A stretch of 64,000 nucleotides of DNA from Vibrio tetraodonis. Its GTDB lineage: Bacteria; Pseudomonadota; Gammaproteobacteria; Enterobacterales; Vibrionaceae. Made by a program: the position numbers and the translations under genes. The notes beneath the pieces are model-generated. The model did no database searches, was not told the origin of the DNA, and worked only from the letters and a program-made list of their open reading frames with translations. This document shows, piece by piece, positions 1 to 8,359 of this stretch. The DNA lies in contig NZ_QLYY01000024.1 of assembly GCF_003350295.1 (NCBI RefSeq), forward strand, positions 1-64,000, written 5' to 3'. How positions within the stretch are numbered: position 1 is the first letter of the stretch; each line of letters starts with the position of its first letter.

Positions 1-270
<270 letters not shown>

Positions 271-351
271 ACAACACCCAAAGGGTTTTGTTGTGGACTC
301 AAATAGAACATTGAATGTGTAAGAACGCAGCTTTCCGAATTAACAAATTTG

Positions 352-467
352 CTTGGCGACCATAGCATTGTGGACCCACCTGATTCCATGCCGAACTCAG
401 TAGTGAAACGCAATAGCGCCGATGGTAGTGTGGGGCTTCCCCATGTGAGAGTAGGACATCGCCAGGC
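352..467 (+). rRNA. 5S rRNA
   Basis: A 116-nt gammaproteobacterial 5S rRNA lies 80 bases after the 23S end. The terminal stem pairs CTTGGCGACC with the sequence near GTCGCCAGG-like 3' end (GACATCGCCAGG), and the conserved CCGAACTCAGTAGTGAAACG segment is intact. It belongs to the same transcript as 23S and the two downstream tRNAs. Confidence 0.95.
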
Positions 468-499
468 TTTACATTTAGACTCAAGAGTCTAACCAGTGC

Positions 500-576
500 G
501 GAGCGGTAGTTCAGTTGGTTAGAATACCGGCCTGTCACGCCGGGGGTCGCGGGTTCGAGTCCCGTCCGCTCCGCCA
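500..576 (+). tRNA. tRNA-Asp (GTC)
   Basis: A 77-nt cloverleaf runs from GGAGCGG to an encoded CCA. The acceptor stem GGAGCGG pairs with CCGCTCC, the anticodon loop CTGTCAC carries GTC, and the T-loop is GGTTCGAGTCC. It is the first tRNA after 5S in the rRNA operon and has no structural defects. Confidence 0.97.
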
Positions 577-586
577 ATTATTTAGA

Positions 587-609
587 AACCTCGCTAATGC
601 GAGGTTTTG
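587..609 (+). terminator. Hairpin with T-run after tRNA-Asp
   Basis: The perfect stem AACCTCGC/GCGAGGTT with a 4-nt loop is followed by TTTG. It sits between tRNA-Asp and tRNA-Trp, so it is either a weak terminator or a processing hairpin. tRNA-Trp could still be transcribed by read-through. Confidence 0.6.
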
Positions 610-621
610 TCAGATATCCAC

Positions 622-698
<77 letters not shown>

Positions 699-706
699 TA
701 TAGAAG

Positions 707-735
707 GCTCTAGTCGAAAGACTGGAGCTTTTTTG
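707..735 (+). terminator. Rho-independent terminator of the rRNA operon
   Basis: The stem GCTCTAGTC/GACTGGAGC (one G-T pair) has a GAAA tetraloop and is followed directly by seven T residues. It lies 8 bases after tRNA-Trp and should end the rRNA-tRNA transcript. Confidence 0.85.
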
Positions 736-750
736 TTTTTGTAGCGATAA

Positions 751-853
751 GCAGCGGATTCAGCTTATACCTAAAGAATACGCGTGTTGGGAGTTCGAAT
801 CTCTTCACCCCTGTCAAATATAGAAGATCTAGTTGTCAAACTGCAGGCTTTTC
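751..853 (+). pseudogene. Decayed partial duplicate of tRNA-Trp plus terminator
   Basis: From GCAGCGGATT onward this repeats the tRNA-Trp 3' half. The T-arm GTGTTGGGAGTTCGAATCTC is identical, and the acceptor end is CACCCCTGTCA where the intact tRNA has CACCCCTGCCA. The anticodon loop is replaced by about 20 unrelated bases, and the 5' half is missing. Similarity continues past the tRNA: ATATAGAAG and a degraded copy of the terminator are present. It is therefore the remnant of a tandem duplication of the tRNA-Trp transcription unit and cannot fold into a functional tRNA. Confidence 0.75.
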
Positions 854-969
854 TCAACTCAACTTTTTATGATTCATGGATAGTCGATAATTTTTGTTAT
901 ACATCGATGAGAAGTATTCTTATTTATCTGTTAAATTTATCGCCTTGTTGAATTCACATTCTATTATCT

Positions 970-2352
970 ATGAATATCTCTCGTCGCCAATTTGTAAAAT
1001 CTGGTCTAGCGCTTTCCGCACTCAGCGTTCTTCCAGCTTGTAGTTTAACTCGAACTTCTACTAATCCAGATGAATGGATATACGATCTTACGGCAGAGCC
1101 GGCTTCAGCGGAGCTTGTTCCCGGTTATACGACCAATGTGCTAGGTTTCAATGGCGAGATACCTGCTCCGACTATTCGGTGTCGTCAGGGGCAAGAGGTA
1201 ACGATTCGATTTACTAACAAACTTGATGAGCCTACAACCATTCATTGGCATGGGTTGCGAATACCTATAGAAATGGATGGTGTCCCATTTCTTAGTCAGC
1301 CCCCTATTATGCCCGGTGAAACCTTTGTATATAAATTTACCCCACCAGATGCTGGCACATTTTGGTATCACCCTCACATGAACAGCGTTAAGCAATTAGG
1401 CATGGGCTTGGTTGGCTTGATCATTGTCGAAGAGTCAGTTCCTGTTCAGTTTGACCAAGAATACGACCTGATGCTCAAGCATTGGCATCTTGATAAACAG
1501 GGGCAGTGGAAAGATCTCATGATCCCTCGACTAAGTGCAAGAATGGGCACGCCGGGTGAATGGAGTAGTGTCAATGGTGTCCATGAACCGGTTTATCAAT
1601 TAAAAGAAAACGCAGCGACACGGATACGTATAGCTAATGTGGACAATACCTTGACCTACCCAATCGCTATCGAAGGCGCGCGCGCATGGGTCATAGCGAT
1701 AGATGGTAATCCAATAGAATCCCCTTATGAGCTTTCTCAGCATAAAATTGGCCCCGGTATGAGACTTGACCTTGCTTTGATTGCACCTGAGCAAGGAGAG
1801 CGTATTTATGTGCGTTATATGAAGGGGCGATTCCCTTTCCCATTATGTGAGTTTGATATTGTTCATTCAGATCTGCCTGATCAGCGATACATTCCAAAGT
1901 TGCCCCTTAACCCTGTTCCCGAGCTGGACCTTGATAATGCGCAAAAACTTGATTTTGTATTCGAGTGGGAGGGGGCTGTATCACCAGTTGGCAAGAATGG
2001 TAAGTCAATGCCTAAGTTCTGGTTAACTAATAAACGAGCATGGGAGGGGATGTCAAAAGATAATATACCTGAGCCACTTGCTTCACTTGAACTGGGTAAA
2101 ACATACATTTTCTATCTAAAGAATGTTACTCAATACCATCATCCAATCCACTTGCACGGGCATACATTCACAGTATTGGAGCTGAATGGCAAAAAAGTAG
2201 AAGAACCTTTTCATACCGACACCGTGTTGCTTGGTAAGAATGGGACGGCTAAAGCGGCGTTTGTTGCCGACAATCCCGGCCGCTGGATGTATCATTGCCA
2301 TGTGATTGAGCATATGAAAACGGGCTTAATGGGTTATATTGAAATAAAGTGA
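970..2352 (+). CDS. Multicopper oxidase (SufI/CueO-like, Tat-exported)
   Basis: The 460-aa protein is a periplasmic multicopper oxidase that would couple one-electron oxidation of a substrate (metal ion or phenolic) to O2 reduction. The N-terminus has a twin-arginine signal (SRRQFVKSG) and LSVLPAC around Cys24, so it may be a Tat-exported lipoprotein. All copper-binding clusters are visible: TIHWHG near residue 91, FWYHPHM near 131, HPIHLHGH near 393, and YHCHVIEHMKTGLM near 442, which includes the type-1 Cys and Met. This is a complete three-cupredoxin layout. It stands alone between the rRNA operon and crcB. The natural substrate cannot be read from sequence. Confidence 0.88.
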   Translation: MNISRRQFVKSGLALSALSVLPACSLTRTSTNPDEWIYDLTAEPASAELVPGYTTNVLGFNGEIPAPTIRCRQGQEVTIRFTNKLDEPTTIHWHGLRIPIEMDGVPFLSQPPIMPGETFVYKFTPPDAGTFWYHPHMNSVKQLGMGLVGLIIVEESVPVQFDQEYDLMLKHWHLDKQGQWKDLMIPRLSARMGTPGEWSSVNGVHEPVYQLKENAATRIRIANVDNTLTYPIAIEGARAWVIAIDGNPIESPYELSQHKIGPGMRLDLALIAPEQGERIYVRYMKGRFPFPLCEFDIVHSDLPDQRYIPKLPLNPVPELDLDNAQKLDFVFEWEGAVSPVGKNGKSMPKFWLTNKRAWEGMSKDNIPEPLASLELGKTYIFYLKNVTQYHHPIHLHGHTFTVLELNGKKVEEPFHTDTVLLGKNGTAKAAFVADNPGRWMYHCHVIEHMKTGLMGYIEIK

Positions 2353-2461
2353 CTCCTGTAACTTTTTAAATCTCATATTATTTTGCAGTGATATTACTCG
2401 ATAATTTGTTACTATTGATCGTTAACTATCCAAAGGTAACAGGCATTCTCTGGGGGAGATA

Positions 2462-2845
2462 ATGGGACAGCTTTCGATTCTTGGGTTTATTGCACTAGGT
2501 GGGGCCTTGGGGGCATGTTCTCGTTATCTTGTGACTGAGTTTTTTGTTGCCTTACTTGGACGAGGTTTCCCATACGGAACCTTGACGGTCAATGTGGCTG
2601 GCTCTTTCGTTATGGGGCTTCTCATTGCTGCATTTGAAAATGAAATGTTAGCCAGTGAGCCATGGCGTCAAATTATTGGTTTGGGCTTTCTTGGAGCTTT
2701 GACCACCTTCTCGACCTTTTCCATGGATAATGTTTTGCTGATGCAGCAGGGCGAGTTTTTTAAGATGGGCCTCAATGTATTAGCGAATGTCATTTTGAGT
2801 ATTTCTGCCGCTTGGGTGGGTTTTCAATTGATAGCCAGGCTCTAG
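2462..2845 (+). CDS. crcB: Fluoride ion channel CrcB/Fluc
   Basis: The 127-aa four-helix membrane protein exports fluoride as a dual-topology dimer in the inner membrane. Family signatures are GGALGACSRYL at the start, the pore motif TLTVNVAGSF (Asn near residue 43), and GFLGALTTFSTFS with the phenylalanine and threonine residues that line the Fluc pore. Length is normal. A GGGGGAGA ribosome site directly precedes the ATG. I looked for the fluoride riboswitch that often controls crcB in the 109-base leader and did not find its consensus. Confidence 0.92.
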   Translation: MGQLSILGFIALGGALGACSRYLVTEFFVALLGRGFPYGTLTVNVAGSFVMGLLIAAFENEMLASEPWRQIIGLGFLGALTTFSTFSMDNVLLMQQGEFFKMGLNVLANVILSISAAWVGFQLIARL

Positions 2846-2920
2846 TGACTGTCAATATTTCGCTAATTACTGTTTAACTTGGCTTGGTTTAACCAAGTCT
2901 CTTCTATATACTTTGTTTAC

Positions 2921-3004
2921 TTGTCGGAGTGCCATAAGGCTGAGACCGTTTATTCGGGATCCGTTGAACCTGATCAGATTAGTATCTGCGAAGGGAACAA
3001 GAGA
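2921..3004 (+). promoter_or_regulatory. TPP riboswitch (THI element)
   Basis: The sequence shows the conserved thiamine-pyrophosphate aptamer blocks in order: CGGAGTGCC, GGCTGAGA, GTTGAACCTGATCAG and TCTGCGAAGGGAACAAG. It lies about 175 bases upstream of the thiC ATG, its classic position. Two small hairpins follow (ACCAG/CTGGT near 3015-3032 and GTTACTTGAAGTAAC near 3070-3084), but no strong T-run terminator is seen, so translational control of thiC is plausible. The stretch 2846-3180 otherwise holds only the crcB tail region, with a CTTGGTTTAACCAAG palindrome at 2883-2897. Confidence 0.93.
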
Positions 3005-3180
3005 AGATATCTATACCAGCTTCAGTTCTGGTTTATCTATCAACTTGTCGAATACAGCTGTATCGTTATTGTTACTTGAAGTAACCCGATTTAGCTCTCG
3101 TTTGACACCTCTTGTCGCATCTTTCCGCCAAGCATTTTTATGACTTTTTATCTAAGAATAACAAAGCAAGGAAAAATGCT

Positions 3181-5121
3181 ATGTCGAATCGCAAACAAGC
3201 TCGACTGGAAGCAAAACAGTTTATAGACACGCTTTCAGCTGCACCATATCCTAACTCTAGTAAAGTTTATGTTGAAGGATCTCGGCCCGATATCCGTGTT
3301 CCCATGCGTGAAATTAGACTTTCAGATAGTTTGATTGGCGGAAGCAAAGAGAGCCCCGTTTTTGAGCCCAATGAAGCTGTTAGAGTCTATGATACCTCTG
3401 GACCATATACAGACCCAAACTATAACATCGACCTTTATAATGGTTTGCCCAAGCTCAGAGAGGGGTGGATCATAGAGCGCAGTGATACTGAGCTACTAGA
3501 CGATGTAAGTTCAGTCTATTCTAAGCAGCGCTTAGCGGATGAAACACTTGATGATCTTAGGTATGGAAACCTTCCTCGTGTTCGCCGTGCCAAGAAAGGT
3601 CAATGCGTTACTCAGCTCCATTATGCTCGCAAGGGTATCGTAACTCCAGAGATGGAATATATTGCACTGCGCGAAAATATGGGGCGTGCAGTCTATCGAG
3701 ATAAGACTTTAAACCAACAGCACCCGGGTGAAAGCTTTGGCGCCCATTTACCCAAGGATATTACCCCTGAGTTTGTGCGTCAGGAGGTTGCGCAGGGCCG
3801 TGCAATTATACCCTCCAACATCAACCATCCCGAGTCTGAGCCTATGATAATTGGTCGCAACTTTCTTGTTAAAGTGAACGCTAACATTGGTAATTCATCG
3901 GTTACATCGTCAATTGAAGAGGAAGTTGAAAAGCTGGTTTGGTCAACTCGATGGGGAGGCGACACGGTTATGGATCTTTCCACTGGCCGCAATATTCATG
4001 AAACGCGAGAGTGGATTTTACGTAATAGCCCAGTGCCAATAGGCACGGTTCCTATGTATCAGGCGCTGGAAAAGGTCAATGGTGTTGCTGAAAACCTGAA
4101 CTGGGAAGTTATGCGTGACACACTGATAGAGCAAGCGGAGCAGGGTGTTGATTACTTTACCATTCATGCTGGCCTTCTTTTACGTTATGTCCCTATGACG
4201 GCTAAACGCGTGACTGGAATCGTTTCTCGCGGAGGGTCGATTATTGCCAAGTGGTGCTTGGCGCATCACGAAGAGAGCTTTCTTTACACACACTTTAGAG
4301 AGATTTGCGAAATTTGTGCCCAGTACGATGTTGCCCTCTCCTTAGGTGATGGATTAAGACCAGGGTCTGTTGCTGATGCTAATGACGAAGCACAATTTGC
4401 CGAGCTGAGGACTCTTGGTGAGCTCACCAAGATAGCTTGGGAATACGATGTACAAGTTATCATAGAAGGTCCAGGTCATGTACCTATGCATATGATTAAA
4501 GAGAATATGGAAGAGCAATTGCACCATTGCCATGAAGCACCTTTCTATACTCTTGGACCATTGACTACCGATATTGCACCAGGCTATGACCACATTACGT
4601 CGGGTATTGGGGCGGCGATGATTGGTTGGTACGGATGTGCCATGCTTTGTTATGTAACACCTAAAGAGCATCTAGGGTTACCTAATAAAGAAGATGTCAA
4701 AACTGGGCTAATTACCTACAAAATAGCTGCACATGCGGCAGATTTAGCTAAGGGGCATCCCGGAGCACAAGTGCGAGATAATGCCTTATCCAAAGCGCGC
4801 TTTGAGTTTCGCTGGGAAGACCAATTCAACTTAGCTCTAGACCCAGATACTGCCCGCTCTTTTCATGATGAAACACTACCTCAAGAGTCAGGAAAAGTAG
4901 CGCACTTCTGCTCTATGTGTGGTCCTAAGTTTTGCTCGATGAAAATCTCCCAAGAGGTTCGAGAGTACGCCAAAGACAAACAGCAGGTCGCTGCAGACCA
5001 GGCTATTAGCATACAAATGCTGGATGATCCGCTGGAAGGGATGCGTAAAAAGTCACAGGAGTTTCTAGCGACAGGGTCTGAGCTTTATCATCCTGCGGCT
5101 CATGCTGAGGCCAACGAATAA
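3181..5121 (+). CDS. thiC: Phosphomethylpyrimidine synthase ThiC
   Basis: ThiC is a 646-aa radical-SAM enzyme that turns aminoimidazole ribotide into HMP phosphate, the pyrimidine half of thiamine. The C-terminal cluster motif CSMCGPKFC (CX2CX4C) that binds the 4Fe-4S cluster is present, as are the conserved core blocks SRGGS and EGPGHVPMHMI. An open frame extends upstream to a TTG at 3112, but the ATG at 3181 follows AAGGA and begins MSNRKQARLEAKQF, the usual ThiC start. It is the first gene of thiCEFSGH, is controlled by the TPP riboswitch, and overlaps thiE by one base. Confidence 0.96.
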   Translation: MSNRKQARLEAKQFIDTLSAAPYPNSSKVYVEGSRPDIRVPMREIRLSDSLIGGSKESPVFEPNEAVRVYDTSGPYTDPNYNIDLYNGLPKLREGWIIERSDTELLDDVSSVYSKQRLADETLDDLRYGNLPRVRRAKKGQCVTQLHYARKGIVTPEMEYIALRENMGRAVYRDKTLNQQHPGESFGAHLPKDITPEFVRQEVAQGRAIIPSNINHPESEPMIIGRNFLVKVNANIGNSSVTSSIEEEVEKLVWSTRWGGDTVMDLSTGRNIHETREWILRNSPVPIGTVPMYQALEKVNGVAENLNWEVMRDTLIEQAEQGVDYFTIHAGLLLRYVPMTAKRVTGIVSRGGSIIAKWCLAHHEESFLYTHFREICEICAQYDVALSLGDGLRPGSVADANDEAQFAELRTLGELTKIAWEYDVQVIIEGPGHVPMHMIKENMEEQLHHCHEAPFYTLGPLTTDIAPGYDHITSGIGAAMIGWYGCAMLCYVTPKEHLGLPNKEDVKTGLITYKIAAHAADLAKGHPGAQVRDNALSKARFEFRWEDQFNLALDPDTARSFHDETLPQESGKVAHFCSMCGPKFCSMKISQEVREYAKDKQQVAADQAISIQMLDDPLEGMRKKSQEFLATGSELYHPAAHAEANE

Positions 5122-6494
5122 TGACAAAAATCCTTATTCCCAAGCCGCTGATTGAGCTTACATGCCTTATTCAACACTATTTACTAAGCGCTAAAAAGCA
5201 AGGGTTTGATATTAATGAAATAGAGCTGGGTGTGAATTCAACTGCATCATTTAAAGTGATTACAGATCATCAGGTGACTGATTTTAATACGGATATTATT
5301 GATGAAGCGTTTGAGGTGACTGAAAACACTCATCATGTCTACTATCACTCCAAGCTGTCCGCTCTAGATTATAAAAGTTACTCTTGTAGCTCTTTCTATA
5401 TGGGTATTGATGATGGTGAAAAAAACAAAGAAAATCATATGGATATATGGTTTAACCCTGCAACTGGTCAGACTCTGGCGTTATCTTGTGGTCGCAAATG
5501 TGGTAGTGATAATTTCAGGCCAAAGGAACATTTTTGTTGGTTCATTATGCTCTTCGCATTGGACTTTTCTATAGAAGACTCGTTGGTTTTGGCTCGAGCG
5601 ATGACCAATAGAAAAGATAATGTTTCACGTGAAACATATGGAGATAACGACCTAAATCCAAGTTTATTCACTTGGCCGCATAGGATTTCTGAGTTTCCGA
5701 CACCTGTTCTGAACGATTCACGCTTTGGTATTAGATCGGCTTGGTCATTAAATACGCCTGATTCACCATTTGCACCTCTTGCGAAAGATGGCTTAGGTAT
5801 ATACCCGATTGTCAGCAGCAGCGAATGGGTGGAAAAGCTACTAGAGTTAGGCGTAAAAACAATTCAGTTGCGCTTGAAGGGCCTAAGTCCAACTGAGTTG
5901 GAGAGGGAAATTGTTCGGTCGATTGAACTAGGATGCCGATACGGTGGCCAAGTCTTTATCAATGATTACTGGGAACTCGCGATTCAACATGGTGCTTTTG
6001 GCGTTCACTTAGGCCAAGAAGATTTAGAAGAATCAAACTTGTTACGTATTAAGCAGGCCAATCTTAGATTAGGTATATCAACTCATGGTTATTATGAGCT
6101 TTTATGTGGTTTGAGTCTTTGTCCTAGTTATATTGCTATCGGACCTATTTTTCATACTAACTCCAAACAGTTAGTGTCCAAACCACAGGGGTTGGCACGT
6201 TTGGCATTATACCAACAGCTAATCGACAGTCTTGGTTCTTGCGATATACCAAGCGCTCGCGTTAAAGCAAGTCCTTGTCCTACGGTAGCAATAGGTGGAA
6301 TTAACCAAGCGAATGCTGAGCAGGTTTTGCAATCTGGTGTATCCAGTATTGCCTTGATAGGCGCTATTTGTTCTTCAGATAACTTAGGCGCTACCGTTAG
6401 CTTTTTTACCAATCTATTCCATAGCTACGTCGACAGAAACAAGGACCAAGAAGGACGTGGTCTGCAGGAATCTGGGAGGGCTTATGTTAACTGA
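5121..6494 (+). CDS. thiE: Thiamine-phosphate synthase ThiE with N-terminal extension
   Basis: ThiE joins HMP-PP and thiazole phosphate to give thiamine phosphate. The catalytic TIM-barrel occupies about residues 225-440 of 457: IQLRLKG, VFINDYWELA, GVHLGQEDL, LGISTHG, YIAIGPIF and VAIGGIN are all present. The first 220 residues are an extra region with Cys-rich CGRKCGS that I cannot assign, so the protein is about twice the length of the usual 210-aa enzyme. The ATG overlaps the thiC TAA. A ParB-binding parS site is embedded in the coding sequence at 5621-5636, where it reads as residues VSRET. Confidence 0.9.
   Translation: MTKILIPKPLIELTCLIQHYLLSAKKQGFDINEIELGVNSTASFKVITDHQVTDFNTDIIDEAFEVTENTHHVYYHSKLSALDYKSYSCSSFYMGIDDGEKNKENHMDIWFNPATGQTLALSCGRKCGSDNFRPKEHFCWFIMLFALDFSIEDSLVLARAMTNRKDNVSRETYGDNDLNPSLFTWPHRISEFPTPVLNDSRFGIRSAWSLNTPDSPFAPLAKDGLGIYPIVSSSEWVEKLLELGVKTIQLRLKGLSPTELEREIVRSIELGCRYGGQVFINDYWELAIQHGAFGVHLGQEDLEESNLLRIKQANLRLGISTHGYYELLCGLSLCPSYIAIGPIFHTNSKQLVSKPQGLARLALYQQLIDSLGSCDIPSARVKASPCPTVAIGGINQANAEQVLQSGVSSIALIGAICSSDNLGATVSFFTNLFHSYVDRNKDQEGRGLQESGRAYVN
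5621..5636. other. parS: parS centromere-like site (ParB binding), within thiE
   Basis: TGTTTCACGTGAAACA is a perfect 16-bp palindrome identical to the bacterial ParB consensus used by chromosome 1 of Vibrio. A second identical copy lies 3.9 kb away. Such sites cluster near the origin and nucleate ParB spreading and origin segregation. The match to the family consensus is direct; binding is inferred. Confidence 0.9.
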
Positions 6495-7239
6495 TGAGCA
6501 GTTTAACCGTTATCAGCGGCAAATCGCTCTTCCGGAGATTGGCGAACAGGGGCAAGTTAAGTTAAGTCAGTCACATGTGCTCATGATTGGCTGCGGTGGT
6601 CTAGGTAGCGCCGCAAGTTTATATTTAGCTGGCTCAGGTGTGGGTAAGTTGGTCATCGTTGATGATGATGACGTTGACTTTAGCAACCTCCATCGACAGG
6701 TTGTTTATCGCGATAAAGACATCTCTTCATCTAAAACTGAGGCGATGACGAACCAGTTATTAGCTTTAAACCCAGCCGTAAAGATACGCAGTTTGGATAA
6801 AAGGCTGAGCAAATCTCAACTCGAGCTAGAGGTAATGTTAGCTGACATCGTATTAGACTGCTCAGATAACATGCATACTCGGCAACTGATTAACCAAGTT
6901 TGTCTAGAGCAGAATACAGATTTGATATCTGCTGCTGCTATTGGTTGGCTTGGACAGTTCTGTGTTTTTGACTTTAGTTCGAAGGGGGAAAGTAATGCTT
7001 GTTATCGTTGCCTATACCCATTTGATGAAGTTGAGCAGGTACACAATTGCGCTGAGCTTGGTGTGATTGGGCCGGTTGTTGGCATTTTAGGAACCTATCA
7101 AGCACTTGCCGCCATTCAAAAGCTTGCTACTGGTCGGTTTCAATTCAAGGCACCTATGCTGCATAGGTTTGATGGCCTACAAATGCAATGGCAGTACTTA
7201 TCGATCACGAAAGATAAACAGTGCAAAGTCTGTAGCTAA
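6484..7239 (+). CDS. thiF: Sulfur-carrier adenylyltransferase ThiF
   Basis: ThiF adenylates the C-terminal glycine of ThiS so that sulfur can be loaded. The 251-aa protein has the nucleotide motif GCGGLGS, the acidic strand VDDDDVDFSNLHRQ with the conserved Asn-Leu-x-Arg-Gln, and two CxxC pairs (CYRC and CKVC) that bind zinc. I chose the ATG at 6484, preceded by GGGAGGG, over a longer upstream frame; it overlaps the thiE end by 11 bases, showing translational coupling. Confidence 0.93.
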   Translation: MLTDEQFNRYQRQIALPEIGEQGQVKLSQSHVLMIGCGGLGSAASLYLAGSGVGKLVIVDDDDVDFSNLHRQVVYRDKDISSSKTEAMTNQLLALNPAVKIRSLDKRLSKSQLELEVMLADIVLDCSDNMHTRQLINQVCLEQNTDLISAAAIGWLGQFCVFDFSSKGESNACYRCLYPFDEVEQVHNCAELGVIGPVVGILGTYQALAAIQKLATGRFQFKAPMLHRFDGLQMQWQYLSITKDKQCKVCS

Positions 7240-7313
7240 AGTAGGATTGAAACCTAGATTACATACGATGCCTGGAACATAAATTTTATCGGATATTTAA
7301 GGACAGGAAGGCT

Positions 7314-7568
7314 GTGACAACTTCTGAACAAAAAGTATTTCATCGTTCACAAGCGAACCATGATCTAATGACTATCGTAATTAACGATATTTCAAAGCAG
7401 GTGGCTAAAGACTCAAATCTTGAGCAGATAGTAAATCAGTTAGGTTTGTCTGAGAAAGGCTACGTATTCTCGATTAATAATCAAGTGGTCCCTGGTAGCG
7501 AGTGGACTGAGACTGTACTGGTAGAAGGGGATCGCATTAGTTTGTTTCAAGCGATCGCTGGAGGGTGA
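7314..7568 (+). CDS. thiS: Sulfur carrier protein ThiS
   Basis: ThiS is a small ubiquitin-like carrier whose C-terminal Gly-Gly accepts sulfur for thiazole formation. The frame ends in FQAIAGG, the expected tail. The GTG at 7314 follows a good AGGAAGG site and gives 84 aa. The ATG at 7368 would give the 66 aa (MTIVIND...) typical of the family but has no clear ribosome site, so the start is uncertain. It overlaps the thiG frame and is partner of ThiF and ThiG. Confidence 0.9.
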   Translation: MTTSEQKVFHRSQANHDLMTIVINDISKQVAKDSNLEQIVNQLGLSEKGYVFSINNQVVPGSEWTETVLVEGDRISLFQAIAGG

Positions 7569-7573
7569 GTGAG

Positions 7574-8341
7574 ATGCTAACAATTGGAGAGAGACAGTTT
7601 CAATCGAGATTGATTACTGGCACTGGAAAATTCTCTAACAGTAGATTGATGGTCGAGGCAATTACGGCTGCTGGTTCTGAGCTCGCCACTATGGCGCTTA
7701 AGCGGGTTAACATTAACGACAGCAAAGACGACATTATTGCGCCGCTTATAGAAAAAGGCATAGGATTATTGCCCAACACGTCTGGTGCGAAGAACGCCGA
7801 AGATGCGGTTTTTGCGGCGAACTTAGCCCGAGAGGCACTAAAGACCAACTGGGTAAAACTGGAAATTCACCCTGACCCCAAATACCTATTGCCCGATCCT
7901 ATCGAGACTCTCAAAGCTGCAGAGAGGCTTGTGAATCTTGGTTTTATCGTATTGCCCTATTGCCACGCTGATCCAGTGTTATGTAAACGGTTGGAAGAAG
8001 TTGGCTGCTCAGCTGTAATGCCTCTTGGTTCACCGATAGGATCAAATAGGGGGCTAGTCACCAAAGATTTCTTGGAAATTATTATCGAACAAGCCAAGGT
8101 GCCGGTTATTGTTGATGCTGGAATTGGAACACCTTCTCATGCCGCCCACGCGATGGAGATGGGTGCTGACGCTGTAATTGTCAATACAGCGATCGCAGCT
8201 TCTAGGGACCCTGTTTATATGGGCGAGGCGTTTAAATTGGCGGTGAACGCTGGTCGTATAGCCTATGAAGCGGGGTTAGCGAGTCAAGCTTCTCATGCGG
8301 TTTCGTCAAGTCCATTAACTTCATTTCTTGATGAAATCTAG
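7574..8341 (+). CDS. thiG: Thiazole synthase ThiG
   Basis: ThiG builds the thiazole phosphate ring from deoxyxylulose phosphate, dehydroglycine and ThiS thiocarboxylate. The 255-aa TIM-barrel shows FQSRLITGTGKF, the lysine strand VKLEIHPD, LPYCHADPV, VMPLGSPIGSNRG and VDAGIGTPSHA. I chose the ATG at 7574, 9 bases after GGAGG; a GTG at 7565 overlapping the thiS stop is an alternative. It forms a complex with ThiH, the next gene. Confidence 0.95.
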   Translation: MLTIGERQFQSRLITGTGKFSNSRLMVEAITAAGSELATMALKRVNINDSKDDIIAPLIEKGIGLLPNTSGAKNAEDAVFAANLAREALKTNWVKLEIHPDPKYLLPDPIETLKAAERLVNLGFIVLPYCHADPVLCKRLEEVGCSAVMPLGSPIGSNRGLVTKDFLEIIIEQAKVPVIVDAGIGTPSHAAHAMEMGADAVIVNTAIAASRDPVYMGEAFKLAVNAGRIAYEAGLASQASHAVSSSPLTSFLDEI

Positions 8342-8359
8342 CACTAAATGGAGGGGCTG

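Noticed and set aside
299..577. Open frame antisense to 5S rRNA and tRNA-Asp
   Set aside because: It is fully covered by conserved structural RNA genes and has no ribosome site or recognisable protein.
2353..2461. Possible fluoride riboswitch ahead of crcB
   Set aside because: I could not find the conserved GGNGAUGG and pseudoknot blocks in the 109-base leader.
3112..3180. N-terminal extension of thiC from a TTG
   Set aside because: The ATG at 3181 has a proper ribosome site and begins the conserved ThiC N-terminus; the upstream codons lie in the riboswitch leader.
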